A stretch of 64,000 bases of DNA from Siphonodentalium dalli (lineage: Eukaryota > Mollusca > Scaphopoda > Gadilida > Siphonodentaliidae). The stretch covers positions 158,957,043 to 159,021,042 of the forward strand of contig CP136069.1 of assembly GCA_032622095.1 (NCBI GenBank), written 5' to 3'. A model generated the notes under the pieces. It was not told the DNA's origin. It saw nothing but the letters and a program-made list of their open reading frames with translations, and ran no database searches. Shown piece after piece: positions 1 to 10,769 of the stretch. Both the position numbers and the translations under genes were made by a program. Numbering within the stretch: position 1 is the stretch's first letter; every line of letters begins with the position of its first letter.

Positions 1-182
1 GACTCGCATATATAAGAGAATGCATTGGCACAGGGCATAACTGTAACCATCACAATGTGGTCAATGAGCCGGTTCCAATGATATCCATATTTGTATGGTT
101 TTATTGAGACAGACCAAAGATAATTTAGGCTGTTGCAGCTTTATTTGGCCGTTTTTGGCCGGTTTGTTGGGTAAAGGGTTAA
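1..182 (+). mobile_element. Family A TTAA MITE, right part (cut by window edge)
   Basis: This is the right portion of the family A element seen whole at 42845-43235. It begins inside the right-hand hairpin, continues through the roughly 150-nt right flank, and ends with TGTTGGGTAAAGGG followed by TTAA at 179-182. A TTAA target duplication with CCC...GGG termini is the hallmark of piggyBac-type elements. No transposase is present, so it is non-autonomous. Confidence 0.85.
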
Positions 183-1572
183 CAACACAGTGAGTTACAG
201 AAGTCAGTAGATTTACAAAGATAGTTGATGGACAAAAAGTTCCTTTGAATAGTTATCTTCTGACCTTCAATCGGTGCGAACATCCACCGGCCTTGAAGTT
301 TGGGTATATGAAGATGGATTTAAGCACATCATACAGCTTGTCCGATCGCCAATGGGTGCCGAGGGGTATTCGCTGTATGATATGCAGTGTTCCCTCTCGC
401 CCAGAAATTCCTTTAGCCATTATTTTAGCCAAATGCAATTTTTTGTTACCCACTTTGAATTTACTTTAGCAACTTGGAACATATTTTGAGATAAATTGAA
501 CGTATATTACATTTTATTGACAAAAGAAAACAACAACAATGTAATATTAGCAACAATAATACATGTAAGTAACAATAACATCCTGCCAAACGATTCCATA
601 TACAATGAAAGTTTGTATTGACCATCGCAAAGAAAAAATAAATTGCGGTGTATTAACACATAGCAAAAATATGCAATACGATATCTGAACGCGATCTGTT
701 TTATTTATTCGCGAGTTTGTGCATAGTTTTATTTATATCTATGCGTATCTGGTGCATATTTGTTCAATTCGCGGGGAAATAGTAAGTATACCCTGCATGG
801 TGACTAGGCAATTATGAGAATATCAATCGCGACTAGTTGGAAAGATAGATCGGTTTTGTAAAAAAAAAATGGAATTAATACGGATCAAACTGCAAATGAA
901 AGAAATTCATTTTGGAAATTTGGCTCGCAATAACAAAAACCCGTCACTTAAAGTGGTTAAGCATGTTTCCCTTAATCCCACTCAAAATTTGCGTTTATTA
1001 CAACACAAAGCGTCTGCCATTCACACTGCATGAAATCAACATCAATGTATACACCTAATGCTAATTGATCCATGCACATGTGCATGCGGTGCCGACGCTT
1101 TTGGTGTACGGATGTCAGCTGCGCGTGATATAATTAGACCGATGACTGCTGGTGTGTTTATAATCGCCACCATGTCCAGATGGACACATTTGGGAGGATA
1201 TTAATTCAGCCAATTTTTTTTTCGCCATTTGGTCATTCTTCTTCGCAATTTACCATTCGCCAATGGCTAAAATGGCTACCGCCAGCGAAACACTGATGAT
1301 ATGATGTCCCTGTCCGTGGTCAGACAGCAAGGTGAGGTGCGGTCAGTGTTTTTTTCTTCTATTTTGCGTACCTGACGGAACCGATCGCAATTTAGGGGTT
1401 AACAGTGCCGTTTCCACTCGAGATATGGACATGGAGATTGGAACTTTGGTACATTCATGGATATTTTATGTACGATATGGAGCATGCCCCATCTCGATCG
1501 GACCTCTGGGGGCAGTGCGATCGGCTTTTAGTATGGCCGCTATCCAACATATCCTCAAGCAAACCTTCAATA
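183..1572. other. Unassigned AT-rich DNA
   Basis: No gene, RNA gene or repeat family that recurs in this window was recognised here. Short open frames at 253-453 (-) and 1332-1625 (+) have no recognisable domain and no splice-site context, so I do not call them. The segment is rich in A/T runs and has no clear inverted repeat. Confidence 0.5.
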
Positions 1573-1904
1573 CGCACATAATCGACCTATATAATGTGAA
1601 AAAGGTACATACTGTGATTAATTGATTCTAAAAATGAGAAGATAATGGATCATATCCGTTATTTCGTTTTATGGCGCGGGCCACAGTGAAAACGCATGTG
1701 AAAGAGCGTAAACCTGAAAGTCGTCAGTTGGCTTATTTGTGTCATATATATATATAGGCCGCACATAATTTGCTTAGAATCGCCTCATTGTGAGTCGATT
1801 TGACTAAAACGCTCCTATTTTCAGCACATTATCGACTCAACATGAGGAGATTCTAAGCATATTATGAGCATAAAACAAGTTCTTTTATAAGCAGATAATG
1901 TGCG
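1573..1904 (+). mobile_element. Family E palindromic element, copy 1
   Basis: The element starts CGCACATAATCGACC and ends AAGCAGATAATGTGCG, giving imperfect terminal inverted repeats on CGCACATWATC. The same motif recurs internally in both directions: CCGCACATAATTTGCTTA near 1762 and CAGCACATTATCGACTC near 1824. A second copy lies at 3807-4120 and a diverged inverse copy at about 4236-4560. No coding capacity is seen and the superfamily is unknown. No clean target duplication was found; both good copies follow the bases AATA. Confidence 0.7.
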
Positions 1905-2112
1905 CATTTTTGGGAAAGCGGCTGCGCTACATATCACCAACGGACAACAAAAATCCGATAACTAGCACCCGAGTTACAAGGTGATATGTCCAAACGGCCG
2001 GACAGGTCCCACGGCTACCCTAATCCGGGGCATAATAAACACCTCGCGTATTCAACTCGGTTAACCGGTTTCTAGCGGACAAGGTTTATCAAATCCCAAA
2101 TTCACGAAACAA

Positions 2113-2530
2113 TTAATGGGTAGGTCAATTGAACAATTTTGAATCGGGATTTCCATGCAAATCTGCGGAGCAAAAGTTAGAGTTGTACATACTTCTGAGC
2201 GTGGCTTGGTGTGGTATTGGAAACAACAGGTATTTATCTGGCGGGTCCGCTTGGTAAACTATAAACTTTTGCAATAAATATATTTTTGAGAATTTTTTTC
2301 TGGAATTACATACATCACTTGACCGACATTTGAAAATTAAATATAAAATTCAAAAATAAATTCACCAACATTATAATGGAACAAGTTTCAAGCGGACCCG
2401 CCAGATAAATACATGTTGTTTCCAATACCACATGAAGTCACACTCAGAAGTATGTGCAACTCTGTAACTTTGGTCCGCATATTTGCATGGAAATCCCCAT
2501 TCAAAATTGGTCACTTGACCTCCCCATTAA
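2113..2530. mobile_element. Long inverted repeat O, TTAA-flanked
   Basis: Two arms of about 140 nt face each other across an AT-rich centre. The left arm starts TGGGTAGGTCAATTG and the right arm ends CACTTGACCTCCCCA. The inner arm ends carry the mirrored CAAGCGGACCCGCCAGATAA block. Both outer ends are flanked by TTAA (2113-2116 and 2527-2530), suggesting a TTAA-targeting foldback MITE. The right TTAA is also the left flank of element G1. Confidence 0.7.
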
Positions 2531-3027
2531 AGGTACGGTTGGCCTTGGCGGTGGGTATCCTGTGAAAATATTTACACCCGTCAAAAACCGCCACAAACAG
2601 AAAGAACATCAAAATGTAGACAGACTTTGTCCGTATACAAATAAGAAATATCGCATAAACAGTATGTTATTGTCATCTGTTTGACCATTGTTATGTAAAC
2701 AAAAGCATAAAAAGTTACTTTTCTGGTGTTTGTTTATATTATGATGGTAAACATAAAGAGCGTTCTTTGTTGGTGAATTCCTGATATGGAACTATTAAAG
2801 AGCGTTTATGCCATTTGTGTGTGATTAGCCAGTAGCATTGTGCTGTCTTCTGTAACACAATCAGACTCTTGCTTAGGTAAATATAGTAGGTCTTTGTGAT
2901 AACATGCTGTTTACGCGATGGTCATGGTATATATGAACGAAACTGTATGCGTTTTAATGTTTTTCTGTTTACGGTGATTGGAACAAATATGAATATTTTC
3001 GACAACTAAGGCCTCACGTGCCTTTAA
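2527..3027 (+). mobile_element. Family G TTAA-flanked element, copy 1
   Basis: This 0.5-kb element is bounded by TTAA-AGGTACGGTTGGCC on the left and CACGTGCCT-TTAA on the right. It matches 13792-14404 and 59593-60096 over nearly all its length, including the blocks CACCCGTCAAAAACCGCC and ATAAAGAGCGT. No reading frame resembles a transposase, so it is non-autonomous. The very high similarity between copies 56 kb apart indicates recent amplification. Confidence 0.8.
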
Positions 3028-3164
3028 GAGTGTTCCTTTTTAATATATTCTTGATATTGTAAAATAAAGAGCGTTTATCTCATTCCTGTTGTCAGTTGAA
3101 AATAGTTGGCAAATTATTAATTTGCTTGTAATTTAATTTGTATGAGGTTTTTGTATAGTGTATA

Positions 3165-3265
3165 ATGCGTTATAGATCTCAGTATGGTATTTGTATTGTA
3201 TATAAAGCCTTATAGATCTCAGTATGGTATTTGTATATTATATGAAGCCTGTATAAATCGCAGTA
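3165..3265. repeat. 40-bp tandem repeat, about 2.5 units
   Basis: The block ATAGATCTCAGTATGGTATT occurs near 3171 and again 40 bp later, followed by a decayed third unit ending in CGCAGTATTTC. The surrounding 3028-3603 segment is otherwise unassigned. A TATA-like stretch at about 3351-3358 is noted under rejected items. Confidence 0.7.
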
Positions 3266-3603
3266 TTTCTTTTCTTGTATTTATCGGCATATCTTATTCC
3301 TCCTCCAAAATTTCGTAGAGGATCAAATAAGCCATGTCCCTGAACCGGGTGCTATATATAATTCGGTGAACAGCCGGGTCAGTGTTCTCAATAAGAGACT
3401 GACAAGAACAGATACACTTACCGCGCACCTACGACGTTTCTTATGAACGAACACACTGTGATTTAGTATTTATGTTTGTCGTACGGTCGTAACTGTACAC
3501 TCAAGGCCGATTACAATATGGGGGTAATTTACATATCGTCTGGAGGACACAAAACTAAGTCGGTAATATACGGCGCAACTGACTTACATCTTGGTTAGTT
3601 AAC

Positions 3604-4235
3604 TTAACCCTTTCGTTACTGAATAGATTCTCCCATCCGTTATAAAAGTAAACAATCGAGTGGTATATTCTCCATCTGGTGTGGGTGCATGGGTATACCA
3701 GTATCAATATGAACTGAAGACCAGAATTATAATACAAGTGCAGACACGATTTTCTATTTAATTAATTGTAAATGTCCAGATAATGTAACATGTACTCGAA
3801 CAAATACGCACATAATCGACCTATAATGTGAAATTGGTACATAATATGACTTTGATTATGAAATAAGCAGATAATGGAGTCGTGTCCGTTATTTCGTTTT
3901 ACGGCGCGGGCCACAGATAAACACACGTCAAAGTGCGAAAAGTCGTGAGTTGGCTTATATATGTGTCATTGTACGCACACAATCTGCTTAGAATCGACTC
4001 AGATGAGTCGATAATGTGACTAGAACGTTCTGATTTTCAGCACATTATCTACTCAAATTGAGGCGATTCTCAGCAGATTAACAACCTAAAACACGTTAAG
4101 TTGTAAGCAGATAATGTGCGGTTTTCGGTTAAACAGGTTAATAAGTTCAGCGAACGCGTGTTCGTTTGTTGAACGTATTATCTGAACATTTCCTATGGGA
4201 ACCACTCATCAATGCGTATTTTTAGTACATTATTT
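3604..4235 (+). mobile_element. Family D TTAA MITE, copy 1, split by element E2
   Basis: The left end TTAA-CCCTTTCGTTACTGAATAG at 3604 matches the family D start, and 4125-4235 matches its right part (TTGAACGTATTATCTGAAC, then CACTCATCAATGCGTATTT). Element E2 (3807-4120) lies between, so E2 appears to have landed inside D1. The right terminus is then lost where the diverged E3 copy begins. Family D ends are TTAA-CCCTTTC...GAAAGGG-TTAA. Confidence 0.55.
3807..4120 (+). mobile_element. Family E element, copy 2
   Basis: This has the same order of blocks as copy 1 at 1573-1904: CGCACATAATCGACCTATA start, the GTCCGTTATTTCGTTTTA and GGCGCGGGCCACAG blocks, mirrored TTAGAATCGACTCA / TTGAGGCGATTCT arms, and an AAGCAGATAATGTGCG end. 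It is 314 bp long. It sits within a family D MITE. Confidence 0.7.
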
Positions 4236-4560
4236 CTCGCTTTATGCAGTTACATGGCAATTTCTACTGTTTCAGTGGAGGAAAGACTAGTTTACATAAG
4301 CGTATGCTGGAGGTGGTTGGTCTAACTTGGTCAGCATGTTCTCCTGAAAATCAGTACGTTATCGGCTTAGGATTTGCTTTAGGTTCATAATTGGCGTAAA
4401 ATCGCCCCATTTTGGGGCCATTACGAACAGGAAATTGTCTAATTATAAGTCCGGTATGGGCGGACAATAACACGAATAAACCCACAACTCACGACATAAA
4501 ACGGAGTAACAGATATAAATCCACTATCGACTTATTTCAGAATAAAACAATCCAATATGA
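4236..4560 (-). mobile_element. Family E-related fragment, inverse and diverged
   Basis: Reading the minus strand, the order of motifs resembles E2: a CTGAAATAAGTCGATAGTGG-like end, an ACTCCGTTTTATGTCGTGAG block and a terminal AATAATGTAC. Divergence is much larger than between E1 and E2. I treat it as an old family E relative. It could instead be an independent element with similar sites. Confidence 0.4.
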
Positions 4561-4589
4561 ACATATGTGAATTGTATAGGTCGATTGAA

Positions 4590-5235
4590 CCTTATCATGA
4601 AAGGATGTCCACATTGTGCAGGTGTTATCCGCACTTTTTTATCCAGAGTTACCACTGGAGTTATGGTCTTTGTAAAACACGTCCATAACAAACATTATAC
4701 TGTGGATGTCTTTTATTATTGGATTTCGTTGTCCTTTGGCATGATGATAGCACAGGCTGGGGTGGATTACCACATTTCAACGGGTTTAGTCTATTAATTT
4801 TGACCAGAGTTACGGCCCTTGTTTGACTTGGAATTTTGTGTCCACCAGAACATTTCAGCTTGTAACTCGTGTGTTAATTGTTGAATTCCGTTGTCCTTTG
4901 GCATGGTGATAGCACATGTTGGTGGACACCCACATACTACTACCAGAGTTACGTCCCTTGTTTGACTTGGAAATTTGTGAATTGAGGATTCGGGGTATAT
5001 AGTGGAGACCTCCGTCCGTTCTTCATAGTGCAGGTTTTGTCCGCACTTTTTTTTCAGTTTTGGCCTTTTGCCAGAGACATGATCCCTGGGTGTGTTTTGT
5101 CCGCACGTTTTTCCAGAGTTATGACCCTTTACCAGATTTATGACCCGGGGTTCAACTGAGATAAATGCCCCATTATAGTACTTCATGTTCTCTCTAAATA
5201 TAGCCAATATTGAGCGTACAGTCGGGGGCATTGGC
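4590..5235. repeat. Diverged tandem array, period about 160 bp
   Basis: The block CGTTGTCCTTTGGCATG occurs near 4728 and again about 161 bp later, with ACCAGAGTTACG..CCCTTGTTTGACTTGG repeated between. Further decayed units carry GTTTTGTCCGCAC. A 145-codon open frame on the minus strand (4794-5231) is a by-product of this repeat and is not called. The following 5236-5814 holds nothing I recognise. Confidence 0.65.
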
Positions 5236-5814
5236 CCACGTTTGACGTTGCTCTTGTTTAATATTACACAGGGAGGTTAACAAAGTGCCTAGCAAGTGCG
5301 TATATATACCAGAACGGATAAAAGCACGAGTGCTACTTCAGATTGTATAAGGTCTCATCATTTGGGGTCATATCAAATGTACAACTAGTATTACTAGTAG
5401 AGCTTCACGCCGTCAAAAGATCGGAATGGCTATATCTTCACCAATGTGGTATTGATTTTTAACTCGCTAAGTGGAAAATTGTATGCGTTTATGTCGGTCA
5501 CATGAACATGAAAATTGTTCCCATATCTCAAATCCGCTTTCTAGCTTATGTAGTACTATATTACCAGCGACGTGGTTAGGTGGTCTTCTTGTGGGTTGTC
5601 CATCTTTGAAGTTTCAACTGTATCACACCACCTCTCAATCAAAACACTGCTGTTTGCAATTGTTTCGTATCTAAATATATCCAGTTGGAAAATTCAAGCA
5701 AACACTCATATCATATGAATCTTCAAATGGCTGTGAGTCCGAAATGTGAAAATAGGAATATATCCAACTCTTGGTCTAAAACCGCATATTCAACGCTCAA
5801 TTAGCTTCCAAAAA

Positions 5815-6020
5815 ATAACCCTTTCTATACTAAATGGATTCTCCCCTCAGTTATAAAACTATACATTGCAATTGTCTTTATTAGGGATGTTTAGAAAATA
5901 TGAACATATGACAAACAGAGGAACATATAATATAATTAATTGGTGAGAAATGTTCACATAATAAGTTCAATGAACATTTCATAAAGGGAACCAATCAGTA
6001 ATTAGTAAAGAAAGGGTTAT
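5815..6020 (+). mobile_element. Family D TTAA MITE, copy 2
   Basis: It starts CCCTTTCTATACTAAATGG after ATAA and ends TTAGTAAAGAAAGGG before TTAT. The flanks are one mismatch each from TTAA. The interior shares TGGATTCTCCCC and AATAAGTTCAATGAACATTT with the other D copies. At about 200 bp it is the shortest copy with both ends. Confidence 0.7.
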
Positions 6021-6241
6021 TTGTCAGAACTATTAATATATACCTAATTTCCACTCACAGATTTCCAACTGTTACTGCTGCAGCCAGGACATTTGTAATC
6101 TTTGAAAGTGTGTCTGTCGCCACACCCCTAAAATGACAGGGGTTTCACAGTCTGGTGTTCTAAATAATATGGCATAGATGATGCCCTCTATTAGTATAGT
6201 GCACAAAGCACGGATACACGTCAATATAACTAAACACCTCC

Positions 6242-6963
6242 AAAAAAAGAAAGTCCCCCCTAATATATTCGGTAATATTTTATGAAATATTGGATGGATT
6301 TTGATTAAATTTTCCACAATTGATTTGTGGTACCAAAGACATCAAGTGTGCTAATGACTGTGCTGTGAGGTGAGATATGGCTGAGTCCGCACCAATTGAA
6401 TGGAAGAAGGGCACTTTTCAAAAGTTGCAAAAACACAGGTAGAGTGATCACAGACATTCAGCTGTGCCTTCGACCCCACTTCTCGCACAGGCTTGGAACA
6501 TCCTTAGCTGTTGGTACCTCAGTGGCCTACATGGTGGGAAACATGGTTTACTTTAAAATGGCTTCAAAGAGACTGATTTCAATAACTCCGTGTTGCTCAT
6601 AGCATGAAACTTCAAGGTGTCATTCCAAAGTAATGTGGTTAGACTGAATGGCCTGGGCATGCAGGGGGAACATTGTGTCCCGAAGATGACACGCATGTTA
6701 TCATGGACCACATTTACAGCCAGTAACCACTTGTGTGAACAATGAAGTGACTGTCCACTCTACGTCAGTGTTTTGCAACTTTTGAAAAGCACCCCTATTC
6801 CATTCAATTCATGCTCAGTCGGCCATAACATAATTCACAGGACGGTGCCTCACACACGTTGTGTATCGGGTACCACTAAACACTTGCGTAAAGTTTCGTC
6901 AAAATCCATCCAATATCTCATAAGATATTACCGAATATATTAGGGGGAGGACTCTTGTTTTTT
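6242..6963. mobile_element. Foldback element L, arms of about 190 bp
   Basis: The left arm (6242-6430) and right arm (6770-6963) are inverted copies. GTCCCCCCTAATATATTCGG pairs with its complement near 6935, ATTGAATGGAAGAAGGGCAC with its complement near 6800, and TTTTCAAAAGTTGCAAAAAC with GTGTTTTGCAACTTTTGAAA. A unique centre of about 340 nt separates them. No transposase is seen and no target duplication was identified with confidence. Confidence 0.75.
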
Positions 6964-7841
6964 AGAATAATGTAAACATAAAACCAAGTTGTTTTATTTT
7001 TGGGAGGGGGCAATACAAACATTTACCAGGACTCCTTTTCCCCGCCATGCTAAAAGAATGGAACTCCAGAAGCGAGGAAACTTGAAACAGTAAATGAGCT
7101 CGTGTCAAAGGTGTGAGGGAACAATTTCTGTCATTAAACGGCCGGAAATCAGATGGATGTGAAACTGAGAGCCCTTTCCTGTTGCAAGCGGAACACCCCA
7201 ACGCTTCCTATGAATTTAATATTGAACTAGTCAAGATAGTATCATATACTGTGACCAATGCTATATACCAAGATATTGGAAGAATGACATTTAATGTATA
7301 TTAAGATCATGCACAATTGTAGTTTTTCCAACTCAGATGGAAATGTAGCAGAAAGTCATTTATTGTTGCCAGTGGAACACGAATGGCGATTTGTCTTCAA
7401 ATTTATTTGTTCGGTTTGTATTTGTATTGTGCTGTCAATGTCATCTTCTGTAGTTCTATCATTTGTAACATCTGTTGTGAGAGGAGCATATGTACTTTTT
7501 TGTAAATTGTGCTCCGATCTCTTTGCTGAGTTTATCTTAAGGTATATGTTTTAAGATACACAATCAGATTCGATGGTCTACGTACCATCCAGTTACAACA
7601 ACAACGGGATTTCACCAAAAGCCGATTTAGTTATCCAAATTAGGTTATTACCAATAAATACTCACAACAATACCAATCAAGATATCATATTTGCCGAAAA
7701 AGTCCGATAACAACTTTTGTAATTGGCAGTATGGACGGGGAGCTTGTATGGTTTACAACTCATATGACTATTTACTGCGCGAGAACAGCAGTTTCGCACA
7801 TTAAGGCGAAAGCTGGTTCTACAATATATCAGGGATCCCCA
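6964..7841. other. Unassigned DNA
   Basis: Short frames occur here (7113-7304 and 7294-7554, both +). The second encodes a hydrophobic, Val/Ser/Cys-rich peptide. Neither has a recognised domain, a convincing start context or splice signals, so they are not called as genes. Confidence 0.4.
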
Positions 7842-8260
7842 TAGATCATGTCATGAATCTCTTCTACACTGCATGGCTACGTCCGTAGAGATCATAGAGG
7901 CAGAGAATATATGTCTTTGTTTATAATTGTTCCTCAATAATCTGCTTCACAATAGGGGTGGTCCTAGCTCGATATTGAATGCGTGTTGGTGACTTCTTTG
8001 AGCCGATATCGTAATAAACATTGAATTAATTACCCATGATTGTGAGCGATGGAAAACAAACTCGCTCACAAAGTCACTTAAATCTGTAACTTTGAGTTGA
8101 GCCTTTCACTTACAGTGAATTACATTATTAAAGAACAGGTATCTAAGGAATATTTTACCTGCAATTGTTTTTCAAAACATCAAAACGTTCCCAGGTTATG
8201 TACTGGTGGAATATGATCTCTACGTGCATAGCTGGAGTAGAGATTCATGATATGATCTAG
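7842..8260. mobile_element. Family M inverted repeat, copy 1 (degraded)
   Basis: The outer ends TAGATCATGTCATGAATCTC and GAGATTCATGATATGATCTA are inverted. The right half (CATTATTAAAGAACAGGTAT, AACGTTCCCAGGTTATGTAC, GTGGAATATGATCTCTACG) matches the right half of the better copy at 42051-42561. Part of the left arm is missing. The centre holds the mirrored GTGAGCGATGG / CTCGCTCACAAAG block. Confidence 0.6.
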
Positions 8261-8317
8261 TATTACCATGAGACCCTATAAAAGCCCATGCAACTGGGCG
8301 ATTTTGAAAAAATAGTA

Positions 8318-8615
8318 TAAAAGCCCAGCTGGGCGGTATTAGAGTAAACTTCAAATTAAAGGATATTTTGGACACAATACTAATTGTTTATTACTTTTGG
8401 ACAACTAATATATAAATTTCTTTGCGAATATCACGAACACTTGCCTTCAGAAAGCTTTCTGCATGAGCGAATATTGCAGACCGAAGCATCGACGAATGAC
8501 GGAAGTAAATTTTCGTTAATTTCCACTCAGTTTTCGCTCATTTTTGGCTATTTTATAATTATATACATCAATACAATGGTGTTTACATGTTGTAACACAG
8601 CTGGGCTTTTAGTGT
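8318..8615. repeat. Short inverted repeat TAAAAGCCCAGCTGGG
   Basis: TATAAAAGCCCAGCTGGGCG near 8320 is mirrored by CAGCTGGGCTTTTAGTG near 8597, and a third related block lies near 8279. The roughly 280-bp segment between could be a small transposon. Target duplications are not evident. An open frame across it (8384-8719 +) is hydrophobic and unrecognised. Confidence 0.35.
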
Positions 8616-9052
8616 CTCTACTACCATTACTACAAATCTACAAACCAAATTCTCAAGATCTCATCGATCTTATTTACAGCTTTGTATTTTTTCATTGCAT
8701 CACAACATTTCCTACATAAAACATATCTCTATATTTTTAGTCATTTACCAATGATAATGCGGCAATGACGGATCGATATAAATATAACAATAATAGTGTG
8801 TTTACTCGCTCCACTCCACTACCTAAACAGCCACGTTCAACTCATTTTCGTGCACTTCATACTGGTTTTATATATAGTTTAAAGATGCATAATCCGATTT
8901 AACGCCTCTAAATTACTATTTCTTTGGCTTCGGGGGTAAAAGATATTTGATTTGAGTCGAGGAACCCACTCACCAAAGCTCAGATTTGTTGTTGACCGAT
9001 TTGTTTATTTTTGCAAAATACAGCAATATAAATAAAGAAGATTTCGAATCGT

Positions 9053-10020
9053 TTAAGGACTTTGCTAACCCAATTTTCTCCAAATTTAATAGAGTCTAAA
9101 ATAAAAGTTTATGTTCACTTTTATTAATAACCACACTAACCAAACCCATGAATGCAACATTTTAAGAGTAAAATTCATGGTAGATTATGTTAGAAATTCA
9201 AAATGTGGAATTTATAGAAGTTTTTAAAATAATTTTTTTCGAACCCAAAATCAACAAACACAAAGTCAATATCAAAGAAAAAAATATGGCAATATGTACT
9301 GAACACTGTGAAGAATGATGAACAATAAAGATATACTCACATTTCTTTAGTTTCATTAAGATTTTTGGCTAGGAAGCAGTTGTTTACAGATGGTAGCTTT
9401 CATTGCTCGGAAAAGCTATTAGGGAACTGAATTTGATGGGTTAAGTTAGTGTTCACTCAAGCCAGCTAAGATTATGACCAGCAGGACAGTCCAGGTGCTT
9501 GAGCCATGACAAGATTACATCCTGATTCAGGATGATTGGCGACCTAGTTTCTGGGTTATGGGGTACCCAGAGATTGGGGATTAAAGTTCTTTTGTCAAGA
9601 GATTCACAACACACCACTATCCACAGTTATTAACACTTAACTGTCAAGTCACTTCAAGGGATGTCAGGCAAGTTACTCAAATATTTGTAAACAGTTGGTT
9701 CTTAGTAATTTTATCAAAGAATGCTTGATAAATATGAATATTATTTTATTGTTCATCATTCTTCACAGTGTTCAGTACACATTGGCATATTTATTTCTTT
9801 GATATGGACTTTGTGTTTGTTGATTTTGGGTTCGAAAAAATTGATTTTAAAAACCTCTATAAATTTCACATTTAGTATTTCTAACATATTCCACCATGAA
9901 TTATACTCTTAAAATGTTGCATTCATGGGTTTGGTTACTGTGATTACTAATAAAAGTGAACATAAACCTTTATTTTGACTCCATCAAATTTGGGGAAAAT
10001 TGGGTTAGCAAAGTCCTTAA
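9053..10020. mobile_element. Foldback element N, TTAA-flanked, arms of about 285 bp
   Basis: The left arm runs from TTAA-GGACTTTGCTAACCC (9053) to about 9342. The right arm runs from about 9734 to GGGTTAGCAAAGTCC-TTAA (10020). Internal matches include AACCAAACCCATGAATGCAA with its complement near 9915, and GAACACTGTGAAGAATGATG with its complement near 9760. The 390-nt unique centre has no gene. TTAA at both borders suggests a piggyBac-type target site. Arm similarity is high but not perfect, so the element has had time to diverge. Confidence 0.85.
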
Positions 10021-10384
10021 TAACAATATTTGTCTGTTCCTTGTTTTACTGTGATATTAATATTCAGAAACTATAGTATGTGACTAGATATGACTATATA
10101 GTTGGGGTGACACAGCATTTAAATGAATAGTAATAATTGAAATTATGTGAATTATTGGTATATCTTATACAGGTGGAAATTTATAAACAACCACTCGGGT
10201 GTTACGCCTACTTTTGTTTTCTATTATGGAATGTTAATTATTCTGGTAAGTGGTGCACAAATATAAAAAAAACAACAGACGGGCGTGTACGTCATGCAGT
10301 GAACTCTAGATTTCCAATGATACACCTTCAAAACACACCTTCAAACACCGTTACCAGCTACTAATATTTCGTCGTACATCGCTG

Positions 10385-10769
10385 CAATCACGTGGCCCCA
10401 ATTGCATCACCAGCGGCATAGTGGAATATGCCACCGACTTCGTCAATACACATAGTCACATGGTGCGCGATATAAATATTTATATACTCTATCTATTGAT
10501 TATAAAGCTCGGGCTTTGTTCGACAATGCAACCAACAGTCGGTGCAATGTCAAGGTCGTTTGCTTTCTTTACACACCCTCGTTGAGCGAGCGTCTCGATT
10601 GGCTAGACCATGATGGCATGACCTCTGTCGGCTGGAGTCGGGGTCAGAAAACACAAACACAGAGCACATGAGGTGATGTGTATAGTAATTAGTGTGTCAG
10701 TAGAACGATGTCCCTCAACTAATCAAGTGTAATCTATATAGATTAAAGAGTTTTCAAGCCGATATACGG
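10385..10769 (+). promoter_or_regulatory. Candidate promoter and 5'-UTR exon of lipin
   Basis: Three signals line up on the + strand: an E-box CACGTG at 10389-10394, TATAAATATT at 10471-10480, and a near-consensus splice donor CGG|GTAAGTATT with the GT at 10770. A CCAAT-type ATTGGC lies near 10597. Lipin needs at least one upstream non-coding exon, because an acceptor precedes its ATG by 33 nt. This would be about 22.4 kb upstream. The link to lipin is an inference; no other gene in the window could use it. It could instead be a long non-coding RNA start or chance. Confidence 0.3.

Noticed and set aside
3290-3470. TATA-like CTATATATAATTCGG followed by a GAACAG..CTTACC stretch, resembling part of an LTR
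   Set aside because: No second copy in the window, no target duplication and no adjoining retroelement genes, so an LTR fossil cannot be supported.
4794-5231. 145-codon open frame on the minus strand
   Set aside because: It overlays a diverged 160-bp tandem array, has no domain and no splice context; the frame follows the repeat.
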